Both the position numbers and the translations under genes were made by a program. Under the pieces are notes generated by a model. It made no database searches, had not been told where the DNA came from, and worked only from the letters and a program-made list of their open reading frames with translations. This document shows, piece after piece, positions 34,603 to 47,087 of a stretch of DNA of 64,000 nucleotides. The stretch spans positions 62,001 through 126,000 of the forward strand of contig JBEWZL010000162.1 in assembly GCA_045837725.1 (NCBI GenBank), written 5' to 3'. Origin of the DNA: Vermamoeba vermiformis (lineage: Eukaryota; Tubulinea; Echinamoebida). The stretch's first letter is position 1. Each line of letters begins with the position of its first letter.

Positions 34603-34826
34603 TATATTTCTTAAAGTTAAAAGAAAAACAAGCGCGGGTAAGGTCACGCGGACTGCAATTATTCTCCGAGAGATTTTCGCCCAAAATCACTTTTGATAAT
34701 TCCAATTATTTTTTTAACTCAGTGACTTGTCAAAGCCTCAACTGAATAACACTTGTTGCTAGTTGACCAAATATTAGCAAAAGATATATGATTTTTTAGT
34801 TTATTCAGCTATTTTATGCGGCTTGA

Positions 34827-37344
34827 ATGTCCTGGAGCAATATCGGCAATCCGAGCCAGGATCCAGTCACAACGAATTTTCCTAATTCAGTAGGCCTTCA
34901 AACAACACACAGCACATTTAACCTACCACCGATACAAATCCCAGCAACTCCAACGACACCAGCTCTTCCGTCAATCCCAACAATTCCGTCATTTGAACAA
35001 ATACTCGCCTCAACACTTCAACATAATAATTTACAGCACAATAATTTTTTGCCGTCATTTTCAACATTAATACCGCAATTACCGCCCCAAGCGATGAATC
35101 CCTACGATTCGAGATCGTACCCCAGCAGCACTGCTACTGCTTGGGCGAGACCCTATGGCATTGCGTATACGCCAGCACCACAAAGGACCACTACTCAAAC
35201 GTCTCCGAGCAACAGCAGCAGTTCGCAATATTATTCCGTCATTCCTGCAAAGCGCGTGCATCCCGAAACTAACAGAAGTGACCGACACTCGAGCGATGAT
35301 CGATATTCGAATGGAGATTATAGCTCTCGACACTCTTCATCACGAGGAAGTTCTTCAAGTGACAGAAATCACTATGACTCGTCAAAAAGACATCGATCTG
35401 GATCTGAGAGATCAAGCACCTCGTCATTGCGACCTTCATCTTCAAATTATTCCTCGAGTAGCTCTCATAGCAGCCGACGGAGCGATTATGGTCATTCAAG
35501 CAGTAGCAGTCGTACTTCAAGCTCATATGGTTCACACGGGTCGTCGAGATCTTCATCCAGTCAATCACGTAATTCCAATGTTATTCCGCCATTACCTCCA
35601 GTACCACCAGCAGTCAAGTCTCAAGGTGTTCTTAGCAATGTCAATGGTAGAGTGACTATCGATAGATTCCAAGAATATGCACGATTAGTAGGATCTTATC
35701 CATACGTGCGCGATCTACTTCACGATGTCCCATCGCAATTTGAATTATCGAGTAAGTAATGCATATAAGAATAATATGTATTATATGATTAATTAATATG
35801 TGGTCGTTAATATTTTAAATTGATTTTCTGATTTTTAACAATATTTTCTTGGTAGACGAGCCAGCTTATCAGGCAATTTTCGAACTTTCACCGCCGAGTG
35901 GATTCCAAAGGTGTGTAACTCAATAATGGATTTATTCATATTGCAATCAACTGACCGCTTTAATTAAGGCTTCTCGTAAAGCGAGTTTCGATAGATCTAC
36001 CAGAAGAGGTTTACAGCAAAATTAAAAGCAATCATCAGCTGCGCATTCACATGCGAACTTTTGTATTGAAAAGCGATACAACAGAACATTCATGGCCGCA
36101 ATGTAAGTGTCACTCTTTTCAAACATAATGCGCGGATCTAGTGGACTAGAGGCTAATTTTTCTATTAATAGCAACGCAACTCATGGTCAATAATAATGTA
36201 ATCACTATTGTCTCGAAGGCTAATGACAAAAAGCTGCAAGATCTCCCCGCAGATATTACACCGTATTGCAGACCAGGTCTCAACTTTATCGACTTCACTT
36301 CGTATCCGCAAGAGGTATGAATTTATTTGCAAATGCTTTAATCGTGCGAATTCGATTCTAATTACAAGTTTTATATAGCACCATGTAGCAGCTGTTCAAG
36401 TAGTTCGGTTAATTCCAGCGGAAGAGTTGTTTAATAAGAAGAAAGAAGACGTTCAGAGCTACGACGCAATGTTTCAAAAAGTTTTGGATTTCTTTCACGC
36501 AGGAGACTCAGAGATCGCAGCGACAAAGACTAAAGTCTCCTTGATCGATTCATTAAGTCTGCAAAAGATCCAGTATCCAGCACGTGCCTCGACTTGCCTG
36601 CCACACTTACAATGTTTTGACCTTTACTCGTACATTATGGCGAACTACAAGATGGGCAAGTGGCAATGTCCCGTGTGCTCGAAGAAAGCTGTCTACAAGA
36701 ACTTGTTCGTGGATTCCTACACGCAACGAATTTTGACCGAACTAGCGGAACAACAGAAGTTGAGTAACACCCGGGAAGTTGAAATTCATCCTGATGGCAC
36801 GTGGAATCGAGTGGACGAAGACCAGAAAAAGCGATTTGAAAGTGTCAAACTCGATGATTTCAAGAGTTCTGACGCGCACTCGTCACCTTCGAAGTCATCC
36901 GGAGCGAAGAAAAATAACGTGATTCAAGTGATCAATTTGGACAGTGATGACGAAGACGAGGACAATAGTTACAGCGCACCGGTGCAGTCAAACGCGAATA
37001 ATAACATTACTGCGCCTGTTATCAAAGACGAGTTTAGCAACGGATCTGCCAACCAGTCTAATTACAACAACGCGCTTGATGATATTGCTTCAGTAGCCAC
37101 TCAGGAGCTAAGGCCTATTATGCAAGAGCCGTCGTATAATAATGAAGATGTGCATAATAGCAGTGGAGATTTTGCGATAGATCTGAACGCACCGGATCTC
37201 GATTATTTTGATTTTGGCGTTGATCAAGCGTCCTCATATCAAAATAATAATACGTTAAATACTAGTCATTATGTAAATACTTCTCCTACGCCAAGTAGGA
37301 CCGGGGCCAATCACGAACCGATAATAATTCTTGACGACGATTAA
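34827..37344 (+). CDS. PIAS/Siz-type SUMO E3 ligase
   Basis: Transfers SUMO to nuclear proteins. Five exons, the last starting at 36379. An N-terminal Pro/Thr-rich and then very Ser/Arg-rich disordered region (about residues 1-280) is followed by a PINIT domain (about 35680-36430; VSIDLPEEVYSKIKSN, ITPYCRPGLNFIDF), and an SP-RING (about 36570-36740; PARASTCLPHLQCFDLYSY, WQCPVCSKKAVYKNL). Two SUMO-interaction motifs are visible: VIQVINLDSDDEDED near 36920-36970 and the extreme C-terminal PIIILDDD. No SAP domain is seen at the N-terminus. The first Cys and the His of the SP-RING are two residues apart rather than the usual one. Confidence 0.9.
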
Positions 37345-37499
37345 CTTATTGAAACAACGATCCTGTAAATAGGAATAATGTAAATATACGTGTACTATAC
37401 AATTAAACATGAAAAATATTGTGGCTCATGATTGAATCCAACTTGCAATTGAGTCGATGAATGACACTCGGAAGTCTCCGTATTTATTAAAACAAATAT

Positions 37500-37908
37500 T
37501 TAATGCTTGGGTTCAGAAGTAAAGATGATAATAAAAAGGATTATAAAAAAGATTGCAACGCCGGCACTTCCCAAAGCTTTCTTTTTAAAGTATTTTTTGG
37601 ATGCGCATTCATCGCACACTCTTGTTTTATTAAGAGTTTGCGCCTCCAATTTTCCTTTGGGCGCCATAAAGAGTGGCTCGGCAACATGGCTTCTTGCAGA
37701 TGGAGCATTATTTTTGTCAGTAAGTGCATTGAGGACTAGAGCACTCTTTGGTCCCGAAGCTCTTCAGCAGGAGCATGCGGGCTAAAGAAAAAGACGGCGA
37801 GATTCCAAACTGCTTGATGACTTGAGTATGAGTCGTGCAACAGGACTGTCTGCAAACAGAGCAGACATGATACCCGTTAGAATTGCGACACACGCGGCAC
37901 CTTCCCAT
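37500..37908 (-). CDS. Tail-anchored cysteine-rich (zinc-ribbon-like) membrane protein
   Basis: ATG at 37906-37908. The N-terminus MGRCRVCRNSNGYHVCSVCRQ continues as SCCTTHT, and a further pair (RVCDEC) lies before a single C-terminal helix (AGVAIFFIILFIIIF) and a six-residue polar end. The Cys/His spacing suggests zinc binding facing the cytosol. The frame needs one base dropped at 37753-37755 (ccc on plus) to join the halves; a 49-nt intron with an unusual gtttgg donor is an alternative. Layout matches the protein at 53515-53829. No function is known. Confidence 0.55.
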
Positions 37909-38044
37909 GTTGGCTTCTATTAGGATAGTGTGATAATTGAATTGAATTGAAAATTTTTCGTTTAAGAATTAGACGATTGAGTAAAGTTATAAAGCAAGAA
38001 TTGTGAATAAAGTCGGCATTAATCCGATTGGCTGATGAATTTAC

Positions 38045-39077
38045 TTATTGAAACAAAGCTTCGTTTGACGGGCTGTTGTTTTCTTCAAAGAGCTCACCGT
38101 TTGCTTGACACAGTTCCTGAGGCACGCCGAGAGCTTGAATAAACATAAACAATTCCATGCCACGAGTCATTCCGGGAGGCATTTGTCCGAGTGGAATGTT
38201 ATTGGTGTTGAAAGATACTCTGGTACCAGCCAATAGCGAAAGTACCGCATCCAGAGTCGGATAATAAAGTGTCATGAATTCGCCGTCTTCAGTGTATGTA
38301 GCAGCACATAACTATACAAAAAACGTATTCAGCGTGAGTGATACGGAAAAAATTTAATTTTCAGTTTAATAATAAAGATAAATATATGGAAGCGGCAATA
38401 AAAGATTTTTTGTTAGGTGGATGTAATACTTACTGCCCACGAATTGGTGGCGTAACTCTTCACGAAGTACCTTACGACTGGATGTCGTTCCGGTTGGAAC
38501 GGATTGACATTTCCAACGTCCATATGTTCCATGCGCACTTCTACTATAGCAGAGCTAGGTCCAACGAGAATAAACTCCGAGGCAAACGCTTGCAACTCAG
38601 CTAGCTCGTTCTCGTCCGCATCCAGCGGTGTCGCCAAGTTCTGGTGCTCATAGGCAACAGCACTATTAGGATTGATGTTCTTTCGATAGGCAGTTAGAGT
38701 GTTAGCAGAGGGAGCGGGACCAAAATCGAAAAATTGCAGCGTTGCGGGATCAACTCTGGTGGCTTGGTTTAGGCTTTGTAAATACGCAACTCGGGCCTGG
38801 AGTGGCTTGTCGGTTTGAGTTAGTGTTGGATTAACGAAGTTGCTCGGGCCAGTGTAGAATCTGTGCGTTGTAATGGCGGCATCCAAGGTTCCCGCTTAAA
38901 AATTTGAATCAGTAAACTGCACAAATAAATTCCAAATAATGATTATTTACCATTGTATAAGTTTCTGAACCATGTTTGAAGAAAGAGGCGCTTAAAATCG
39001 CTCTCAGTACCCTAAAAGATTTTTTAGTAAATAAATCGGAAGCAGCGAACAACACTTACGTTAGCTTGTTGGGCCAT
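38045..39077 (-). CDS. Conserved-looking hypothetical protein
   Basis: Four exons joined in phase, about 290 residues: MAQQAN (39060-39077), a short exon, a long exon ending about 38434 and a last exon to the stop at 38045. It starts MAQQAN then GTESDFKRLFLQTWFR. Regions such as FASEFILVGPSSAIVEVRM and PVVRYFVKSY look like beta strands of a compact domain. No signal peptide, membrane helix or known motif was found. An NTF2-like or SnoaL-like fold is possible but only a guess. Confidence 0.6.
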
Positions 39078-39413
39078 TGTTAAGGTTGGTATGTGCTTTA
39101 GTTTTAGTGGTTTTTAATAATAAAATGTCAAATCTCATTTTATGTGTTTCGTTCGTGTCAAGATGAGAAAAATATCTCTTGGAAACGCTTGTATCTTTAG
39201 GACCACGAAAGATTGCACGACTGTTCTTGTGATCGACAGCTCACTAATCATTTATTGGCGCCGAAATTATGGAAGTGACGGCAAAGGCGATATTTATTTT
39301 TTGAGAAAGAACGAGGATTAAAAACGCCACGCAATTCACCCACGAAAATTTGCATAGGGTGAACACGAATACTTTCGTGCAAATTAATTATGATCGTTTC
39401 GGCGTGCATTTAA
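39078..39413. promoter_or_regulatory. Divergent promoter region, hypothetical protein / LRR-F-box gene
   Basis: 336 bases between two divergent start codons with no credible gene. Upstream open frames in other phases do not join the downstream exons. Confidence 0.4.
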
Positions 39414-41968
39414 ATGGAGGAAGTTCATCATCAGGAAACAACGGCAGAAAAGCTGTGGAAGTACAACACTGCCACACAAGCAAACTGGAAAATCAACTGT
39501 ATGATTTAATTCTAATTTATTACCAACATATTATTGATTTAATGGTAATTTATGCTTAATCAAGCTTTTTTTTCTGATTGATCTTCCAGATGCCGACGAG
39601 GAGCTCTACGGTCTGATTTTTGAAGCATTAGCAGCTAACACTCGTGTAAAAAAATTGAAAATTCTTTGTAATTGGGCAGGTGGAATTAAGAATGAAACCT
39701 TGTTCAAACTCGCAGATGCGATCGAAAGAAATAATTCGTTAGAATGCTTATCCTTGCACAGTAAGTAGCAGACTAAATTTGACTTCAATCATAACATATT
39801 TTAGAATTATTAGAAGATACATCGCAGGGTATTGCTGCTGTTTTAACGGCATTTGCGAATAAACCAAAAATTAAGCGCTTAGATTTTGGTAAGTAAAGCT
39901 TATTAATTGATTACTTTATATATATGAGTTATTAATGACGCTGTTTTAGAATTTCAAGAGGAAGTAACGCCGCTTGAATGGGATGCTTTGCTTAATTTTT
40001 TGCGAGCACATCCGCACCTACAGCGTCTTTCACTGCACAACGTTAATTTGACCGAGGAACAGACACTACAGCTAATTCAAACACTTAAAGAATATACAGC
40101 GCTTAAATACCTGGATTTAAGAGGTATTTTTTCATTATTTTTGGAACGCACATGCATTTGAAAGATATTTCTAACGATTATATCGTAATTAATACGTATT
40201 ATTTTCATTATAATATATTATATTATCATTTATTAAGCTGAATTGAGCAGATCAACCGAACGAGGAAACGATTGTCTCTGAGATTATGCAAAACACTATC
40301 AGTCTCAGCTTTATAATACCCAATTCTACCTCATTATCTGAAACAAAGCAAGAAAAAGTACGACATCAGCAAATGAATAGCATTGATTACCTTAAACAAC
40401 CTTCCGAACCGATTTTAATGCCAGATCTGACCGGCGAACCAACAATCAAACAGCTTTCAAACGATATATTACGAGTGATATTATGGCAGCTTAGTATCAA
40501 GTCCGTAGTAGCATTCAGAAAAGTTGACAAACAATTCTACAAGTTCACAAAAGACAACTCATTTTGGCGTGGATATTATACGACACATTTCTATAATATC
40601 CCTTATGATGTGTTGTTATTAACAGATTTGACTTATGGACTCAAACTTGTAACAGCGGATCTGACATGTGACATATTTAGAACATTTCCTTTTTGGGAAG
40701 AGATATTTATCAATTCTTTTCTTACTCGAAAGATAAGTCCTGCCGAGTACCCGGTTCAGCTCGGATTGCCTTTTATGGAAATAGTATATCGAACGTATCC
40801 TCAGTTGATTGGAACAGCCATTTCATCGGATTCGTTTGACGTACTGCCACCAGACCGAAAAATTTTCAAGTACAAAGACAGTCCTTATACCCAAACATGG
40901 TTTTTATTGTACGTCCATGGTTCACCAACTATGGCCTATCACTTAGGATTCGAAAAACTGGCGGACGGTCAATACAACGGAATTTTATTCAGAACACCGG
41001 ATTTTCCTGCAGGGTGGAGGGAAAGGTTTAAACACGCCGAATACATCTTTGACTGGTTTGCAGCGAAAAATGAAGCAGAATTTTCTCAGAAAATGAAGAA
41101 ATTATGCGAACCGTTCTTGGCTGCACGAGAGCAGACGAACGTATATACACCAAATCAGAATAGTAAAATATCAGAACTGCTACAAAGTTGCATTAACGAG
41201 CGCAAAGAAGCAATATCAGCAATCAATAACACAATAGAATTAGCAGCAAAGAATTTTTGCAACAGTCACGAACGCAACTTTGCAAACCCTAACCCTCGTT
41301 CAGAATTTGTTCAGCACGTAGAAAATTTAGTGAAGAAGTTCAAAGAGTTTACGGAGAGCTCGGAATCAGAAGTAGATCGATTGCATCAGAATATACCACC
41401 GAGATCGTCCTTCAACGAAAAATATTGGGACGGTCGGAAATTTCACAATTTTCACACGCATAGCTGGGAGTATAAAGACGAAAATACGAAGAAAATCAAG
41501 CAACCAAAGAATATTTTAATGAAGCAAAGAAAGACATCAAAATCAGTTCCAATAGCAGCCGTAATGAAATTCTACCGTGTCGTGCTCAACTTCATTTTGA
41601 TGCCTGTCTTACGAACATTTTGGCTAGCTGACATTGATCATCCAGACTACGAGATAGCAATGTTCTCGCGTTGTCAAGAAAGTTCGTTACCTTTGTATCG
41701 TCACCTCTACTATTCGAATCAATACGTTCCTTTCAGCGACGTTTCAATTGGTAAGGCACACCCTGCACAATGGCCAATGATCGCAATTGGCTTGGCACAG
41801 CAACTATTACCGCTAATGATTCCTGTGGCGAATGAATTAATGGACGGACATTCATTAGCGAGTACTCATAATGAAAGTATTTATCGCAAGTTGATTGACG
41901 TGTTGGATCTGATTCCCATAATTCCGTCAAGTGTCAAAATTTTCTTGCAAACGATCAATAATAAATAA
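39414..41968 (+). CDS. LRR protein with internal F-box
   Basis: Start chosen at ATG 39414 because only that frame (MEEVHQETTAEKLWKYNT) splices in phase (39414-39498 to 39590) into the repeats. Exons 1-5 encode ribonuclease-inhibitor-like LRRs (ETLFKLADAIERNNSLECLSL, HPHLQRLSLHNVNLTEEQ, ALKYLDL). The long last exon begins DQPNEETIV and has an F-box-like segment LSNDILRVILWQLSIKSVVAFR with FWRGYY after it. A roughly 400-residue C-terminal region of unknown fold follows, mostly helical. Having the LRRs before the F-box reverses the usual order. Its stop is 7 bases from the stop of the convergent ankyrin gene. Confidence 0.75.
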
Positions 41969-41975
41969 CTACGAT

Positions 41976-44900
41976 TTATTTTCTCGTTTTTCTTCGCTTA
42001 TTACTAGCAGAGCTATTTTCAGTCTGCTCGGTTGATTCTACTTGCTCGAACTTTCTTTTTGCATTTCTTGTTGAACGACGAGGTCTGTCGGTCAGTTCTT
42101 GCTCCTCATCAGCTGACTCTTCTTCTTCTGTTGTTATTAATCTGATTATTGTATTGTTGCTCTTCGTAATCCGGTTGAATAATCAATTCTTGATGTGCAT
42201 CAAGTTCTAGCGCATTGCCAACTTCAAACGAGACCGGTTTGAACATTATTCTGTGGAACTCAGTTAAATAATATTAAATAATATTATAGCTGCAAATTTC
42301 AGTCGAAATAATTAGCATTTGCTTTTATGTGTAAATTTCATTGGGTTTTCTTGAGTAGACGGTATTAAAAATTTTAGGTTTGAAAAGATTCAAACGTACC
42401 TGTAGCCCCTTGGTAGCACAATATTTCGTTCGTCATTTGGAGTTGCTAGTGCAAATACAGCAAATCGGTTGTAAAAAGCAGGCGCGCCCGAGAAAGCGAA
42501 CTGTTTTTGGTGGCCATGGTTGAGCACGTCTGCTCAAATCTTCAATCTCTGGTACTCCCTTGTAAATCAAATTGCTATCTTTGTCCAGCAATAATAGTTG
42601 GTCGAATTTGGGATATTCATTATATTTGAACTTAATCGTGCGCCACGTATTTGCTTTTGGATCCGAGTTGAACGCATCCACTTCGTAGAAAATCTCGCTA
42701 TTTTCTTTAATATTCTTCATTTTCTTACGAATGTTTTCCAATTTGGCTGTTTTTGTCGGTATATCAACACGTGACACCTATATAAACAATTGTTAGTCGA
42801 GTCTAGGGCATTTCCTTATTAGGAAAGGCGATTTTAGTGAAATTTACCATGTAATCCTTCGTTTGATTCTGTTCAGTGAAAAAATCGATTCCGTTTCTGG
42901 CCAGTTTCATACGAACTTCAAACAATCGACCTTGGCGGTGATAATATTTTTCCTTTTTTGTCATATGCTTCAAATCTAACGCGCAAAAAAATTAAAAAAA
43001 ATTATGCTATATATGGTAATAAGTTGTTAATTAATTACCAGCGCCTAAAGAATTCTTCAAATAATCTTCGTACTGTACGTCTTCGCGCAAAATTGCAGCA
43101 GCCAATGCATTAGCCAAGTGTTCGTCCCTAATATTGAAATGGTTCTTAGAATTTTCGATTCGTAATGAAACAAAAAGTACTTTTTTGCAGGATCAACGAG
43201 CGGCAAAATTAGTTGGACGACAGCGATCAATCGATCCTTAAAATCGATTATAGGATCACTAGTGTACTTGACATGTATATTCTTCCGCGGAATTACTTCC
43301 AATAACGGGCCACCTGAGCAGAATTGTTAGGCAGTATTTTTTATGTAATTATTTCTAGTTTTCAAAACCTGATCCAGGCCAATTTCTCGTACTTTTTAAT
43401 TAAGGGACGACGTGATTTAATATTTTTCCTAATAATTAATGCGGAAACTTGGTCGGAATTTCGACAAAGAATGTAGTGTTTGAGTTTTTAGTAATTAATG
43501 TACATTTTAATGTATTTTTTGCTGTTTTTTGTCTTTTTTGCTGTGGTATCTCATGTAAATCTCCCAGCCAAGAGCTGCAAAGACCAACAGCATGCCAAAG
43601 AATGTGCGTCCCAATCCTTTTAAATAATTAAATAAAAAGAAAAACTCACCGTTATTTTGCCACTTGTCTCGCTGATTTTCTATCAACAATTCCGCCAACT
43701 CAAGCGCTGTACTTCGACACGCTACAACAACTATAGGATGACTGTTAATTAGTGGTTTAATTAATGAATGGTTTAACATACGTGCAGGAGTGGTAGCATC
43801 GTCTCCGTAATCATCGCCAATCACAGTATTTTTATCATAGTCGATTCCCTAGCATAAAATTAGCGGTTATAGCGTTGGCCCAAATCGTTGAAATTAATTT
43901 CCCGACCGGCCAGATCTTGGTAAGAATTTCAAAATCACCAACCGGGTTTGAATCGGGATAACTAACCAATAGGGTCAAAATGTAATATATTATACTACTA
44001 CCTACCTGCGCCAATAACCATTTGAATCCTTCAACTCTACGTTTGATTTCTTGTTCGACATTTTTGTTACCATGGTGCTGGATTCGACACATATGATGAA
44101 TTAATGAGCATTGAATGGTGTTATTAAATGCTATTCGTTCGGGTAAATCTCTATGGACATCGGCACCCAATTTCACCAGAAGATCCGCCGTCCTGATCTA
44201 AAAGTCAGAAATTGAATTAATGATGCGCATATTAATGAGTGCTTACGAAATATGGTTATTGAGAAGTGCGGCTAGTAACGGGGAATAATGCGTTTGATAA
44301 AAGAATTCTTGGTTGACGTCACATCCAACTTTGGTCAGCCAAATATTCAACGCAATCATTGTAACCTTTTCATTGAATCAGTTTATAAAAAATTTAATTA
44401 ATTCATAATGTTAATACCGAAATAACAGCACTGGCCTAGCGGATTGCCGAAGAGGGAGGGGTTGCCGTTTACGCTCGTTAATTCGCAGAATAATTTTCGC
44501 TCTTCATGCCAATATTTAATCTTGTAAATTAAGGTAAGAAGGAAATATATAAATAACTTATAATTACCTCAGCTAAGTTGCCTTGAAGTATGCCGGCTAC
44601 AAGCAAGAATCGTTTCTTATAATTCTGCGGATCGTTTTCATTCGTGTAAAATGGGGCTAAAAATAATCTATCTTCGCTGGTTAAAGAGGCACCTTTATCG
44701 TCGGCAAAATTATCAGCATGATGACTGATTAGCAACTCAACCTGAATTTTAAAAATTAAATCACTTTTAAAACAAAGTTTTTGATTAGAGACGTACGGCT
44801 TTGGCGTCTCGCTGCTGGGCTGCAATATTTATTAGAGTAATGTGCCGACACCAGCCGATTTTATAATCCCAAGTGTTAGGGTTTGGCTCTAATAGAAATT

Positions 44901-45023
44901 ATTAGAAAAATCAAAGGATCAAGAAGCCGTACTATTTTCAATCAAATATGATTCCAATCCTGCATAATCTCGCTCTTCAATTAGTTTCTTCAAATTTAAC
45001 ACGTGTCGTTCAATTTCGTCCAT
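41976..45023 (-). CDS. Ankyrin-repeat nuclear protein, paralogue A
   Basis: First of three related genes. ATG at 45021-45023 (MDEIERHVLNLKKLIEERDY). Ankyrin-type repeats lie in the first half (TADLLVKLGADVHRDL and neighbours), then a conserved middle (VDIPTKTAKLENIRKKMKNI, LLLLDKDSNLIYKGVPEIED), then an acidic stretch and a basic tail ending SNKRRKTRK. The paired basic clusters (RPRRSTRNAKRK) look like a nuclear signal. Two frame breaks are judged against the paralogues: near 42535, after PEIED, and near 42137, before EEEESADEE; both need one base ignored. Many introns of 40-60 nt. Molecular role unknown. Confidence 0.72.
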
Positions 45024-45176
45024 TGTGTTGTCCTAAATGAAAAAGATTTGGTTCCGTGAGCCCCAGAAAAAACCCACGTGCTTTCTTTCGGTGAATACGC
45101 TTTTTGGGATTAATTTTTATTAAAACTAAAATTAGTGTTGCGTCTTGTTACGCCTCTGTCATTGATCAAAGCAAGC

Positions 45177-46807
45177 TCAGATCTTTGAAAACAAGATCAA
45201 GGCAACAGTAAGCAATAATGATATTCCACTTAAGGATATTACGGAGCTGCTACTAACAGTCTTTCCCGAAGGAGAAGTGGTCGTAGTCGTTGGAGGACGA
45301 GGACATGTCAGCGTTGAAGTGCACGTGACACTTGGAGACAATGCACGATTGAACTCGAATGTTACTGACAGCGAGTAGTCGTCGACACCAGCACCCGTTA
45401 TTGACGCGTCCGTTGTGTATACGTCGCATTGATCGTTGATTGAGTATGCATTCGATGATGACACGTCAACTTGACACGATGACACTTGTTGATTGAGACA
45501 CGTGGCGTTGATCGGTTGAGCGACGCAAAGTGGCACTGTGTAGAATTGATAGCCAAAAAAGCTGCCAGCTGTCGTCACCAACGTCAAAACCAAACTGTCA
45601 TCAGACACGGCCAGCACATTAGCGAGGACACCAATGTCAGGTGTTGAAATCTTTGCAACAAAAGTCCACGTGTTGTTGCGTCGTTGAACAACGATAGCTC
45701 TGCCAATTGGGGTACTAATTGTGACAGTGCCGCGCTTGCTCGTTTGGTCTGCAGTTTGATAAGGGAACTCCGAAGACCAGTGTGTCCGCGTTAAGTACTG
45801 CAAATGAGTCGTAGCCGAGATTGGGATCAGCGCCAGTAAGGCCGACTTGCGCGGCTGTGATGACTTGAGGTGTTTGCCAGACATTGTTGACCTTCGAAAC
45901 GAACACGAGGACGCCGGGAACAGTGGAGGTTTGGTAGGTGGTGACTGGGTACGAAAAGACAAGGGTGTCAATGCCATTGAAGTATAAGTTGAATGGTTGT
46001 ACGCCGTCAATTGGAGAGTTGAACAAAAAGCTGTCAGTTTGCTTCCACGATCCGTCTTGTTGACGCGAGTAGATAAACACGTATGATGAAGTATTGAGCC
46101 AAATAATGTAGTTGTCGTCTATAACGTACGAATTGAACGGAAATCCACGGAGAGTGATGTTCTCGGCGTACAAATCCAGGACCTTCAGACCAAGTCAAAT
46201 CCGTTTCGTTGAGCATTAATGAATTGAAACTAGAAGTCGAAACATCAAATCGAACTAGCGTATTGTCTGATAGAAGGGCTGGTGCATAATCGGTCGGCTC
46301 GATAGTAGTATTACTAACGACGTTATCGTTCGCATCCAAGTTGAAAAGTGTAACTCCACGAGAATGCCAGCCGCCCATCCATTTGCCATTATTAAGAGCC
46401 GTATATGGGATCGATGTGGTTCCAAAACCAGGGCCGACAGCTACTTTCTTGTATCCTGCAGGGCTTTCTCTGAAAACGAACCAAGCGCCAGATGTGCTGC
46501 TCTCGACATCCGTCAAACCAACCGTCACAATTGTGCCCTTATGAGAGCTAACTGGTATGAAGGTAGAGGTAGACCAGACGAATGTTTCTGAGTTATTAAC
46601 TGGCCGCAAGTGCTGAAAATTAATAAATCAATTAATTTTAAATTAAAACTAATTTATATCAGCGAGAAATATTATTTATTCTATTGCCAGGACACTGTTA
46701 ATGAGAAAAAAACGTATATATCCTGTAAAAAAAAAGCCTACCAGAAGATCCGTTGCTGAAACTACTGCAACGACCAAAACCAAACCAAACACTATTTTCT
46801 TCAACAT
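45177..46807 (-). CDS. Secreted or GPI-anchored beta-propeller-like surface protein
   Basis: Signal peptide MLKKIVFGLVLVVAVVSA (ATG 46805-46807), then an intron of about 130 nt and one long exon. The body repeats a pattern like DTLVFxVP...GTVTI / SDDSLVLTLV, as in FG-GAP or kelch-like propellers. Near the end are Cys-rich loops, a Thr/Pro/Ser-rich stalk and a terminal hydrophobic segment (LSGISLLLTVALILF) with almost nothing after it, as in GPI signals. Two one-base breaks, at 46172-46174 and 45763-45765 (each a triplet run), must be ignored to keep the homologous reading. It lies between ankyrin paralogues A and B, and is probably a cell-surface protein of unknown ligand. Confidence 0.68.
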
Positions 46808-47087
46808 TCCAATTAAAGTTTGTGTTTGCACGATTGTGCGGCTCAATAAATGCGGTAAGTTGCATTTTGCAACTTTTTTGGTGACAATTTGACACTCTAC
46901 CAGGGCCGAAGAAAAAGCGGGATTGGTTAGCTTCAAAATACGCATGGGCAAGGTTCGTCTAAAAAGCCATGACAATGCCTCTAGTCATGACGCCGATGCC
47001 GTAGCAAAGACAATTAATTGCGCGTAGAAATGTCAGCAATTTGGATCCTCGTTGTTTTGCCGTTGTTACCTTAAAAAGATAGATGGT

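Noticed and set aside
38338-38604. Plus-strand open frame
   Set aside because: Antisense shadow of the minus-strand gene at 38045-39077, whose exons splice cleanly.
26057-42537. Genome-wide programmed +1 frameshifting as a firm claim
   Set aside because: At least four sites need the opposite correction and some extra-base sites are not homotriplets, which fits sequencing indels better.
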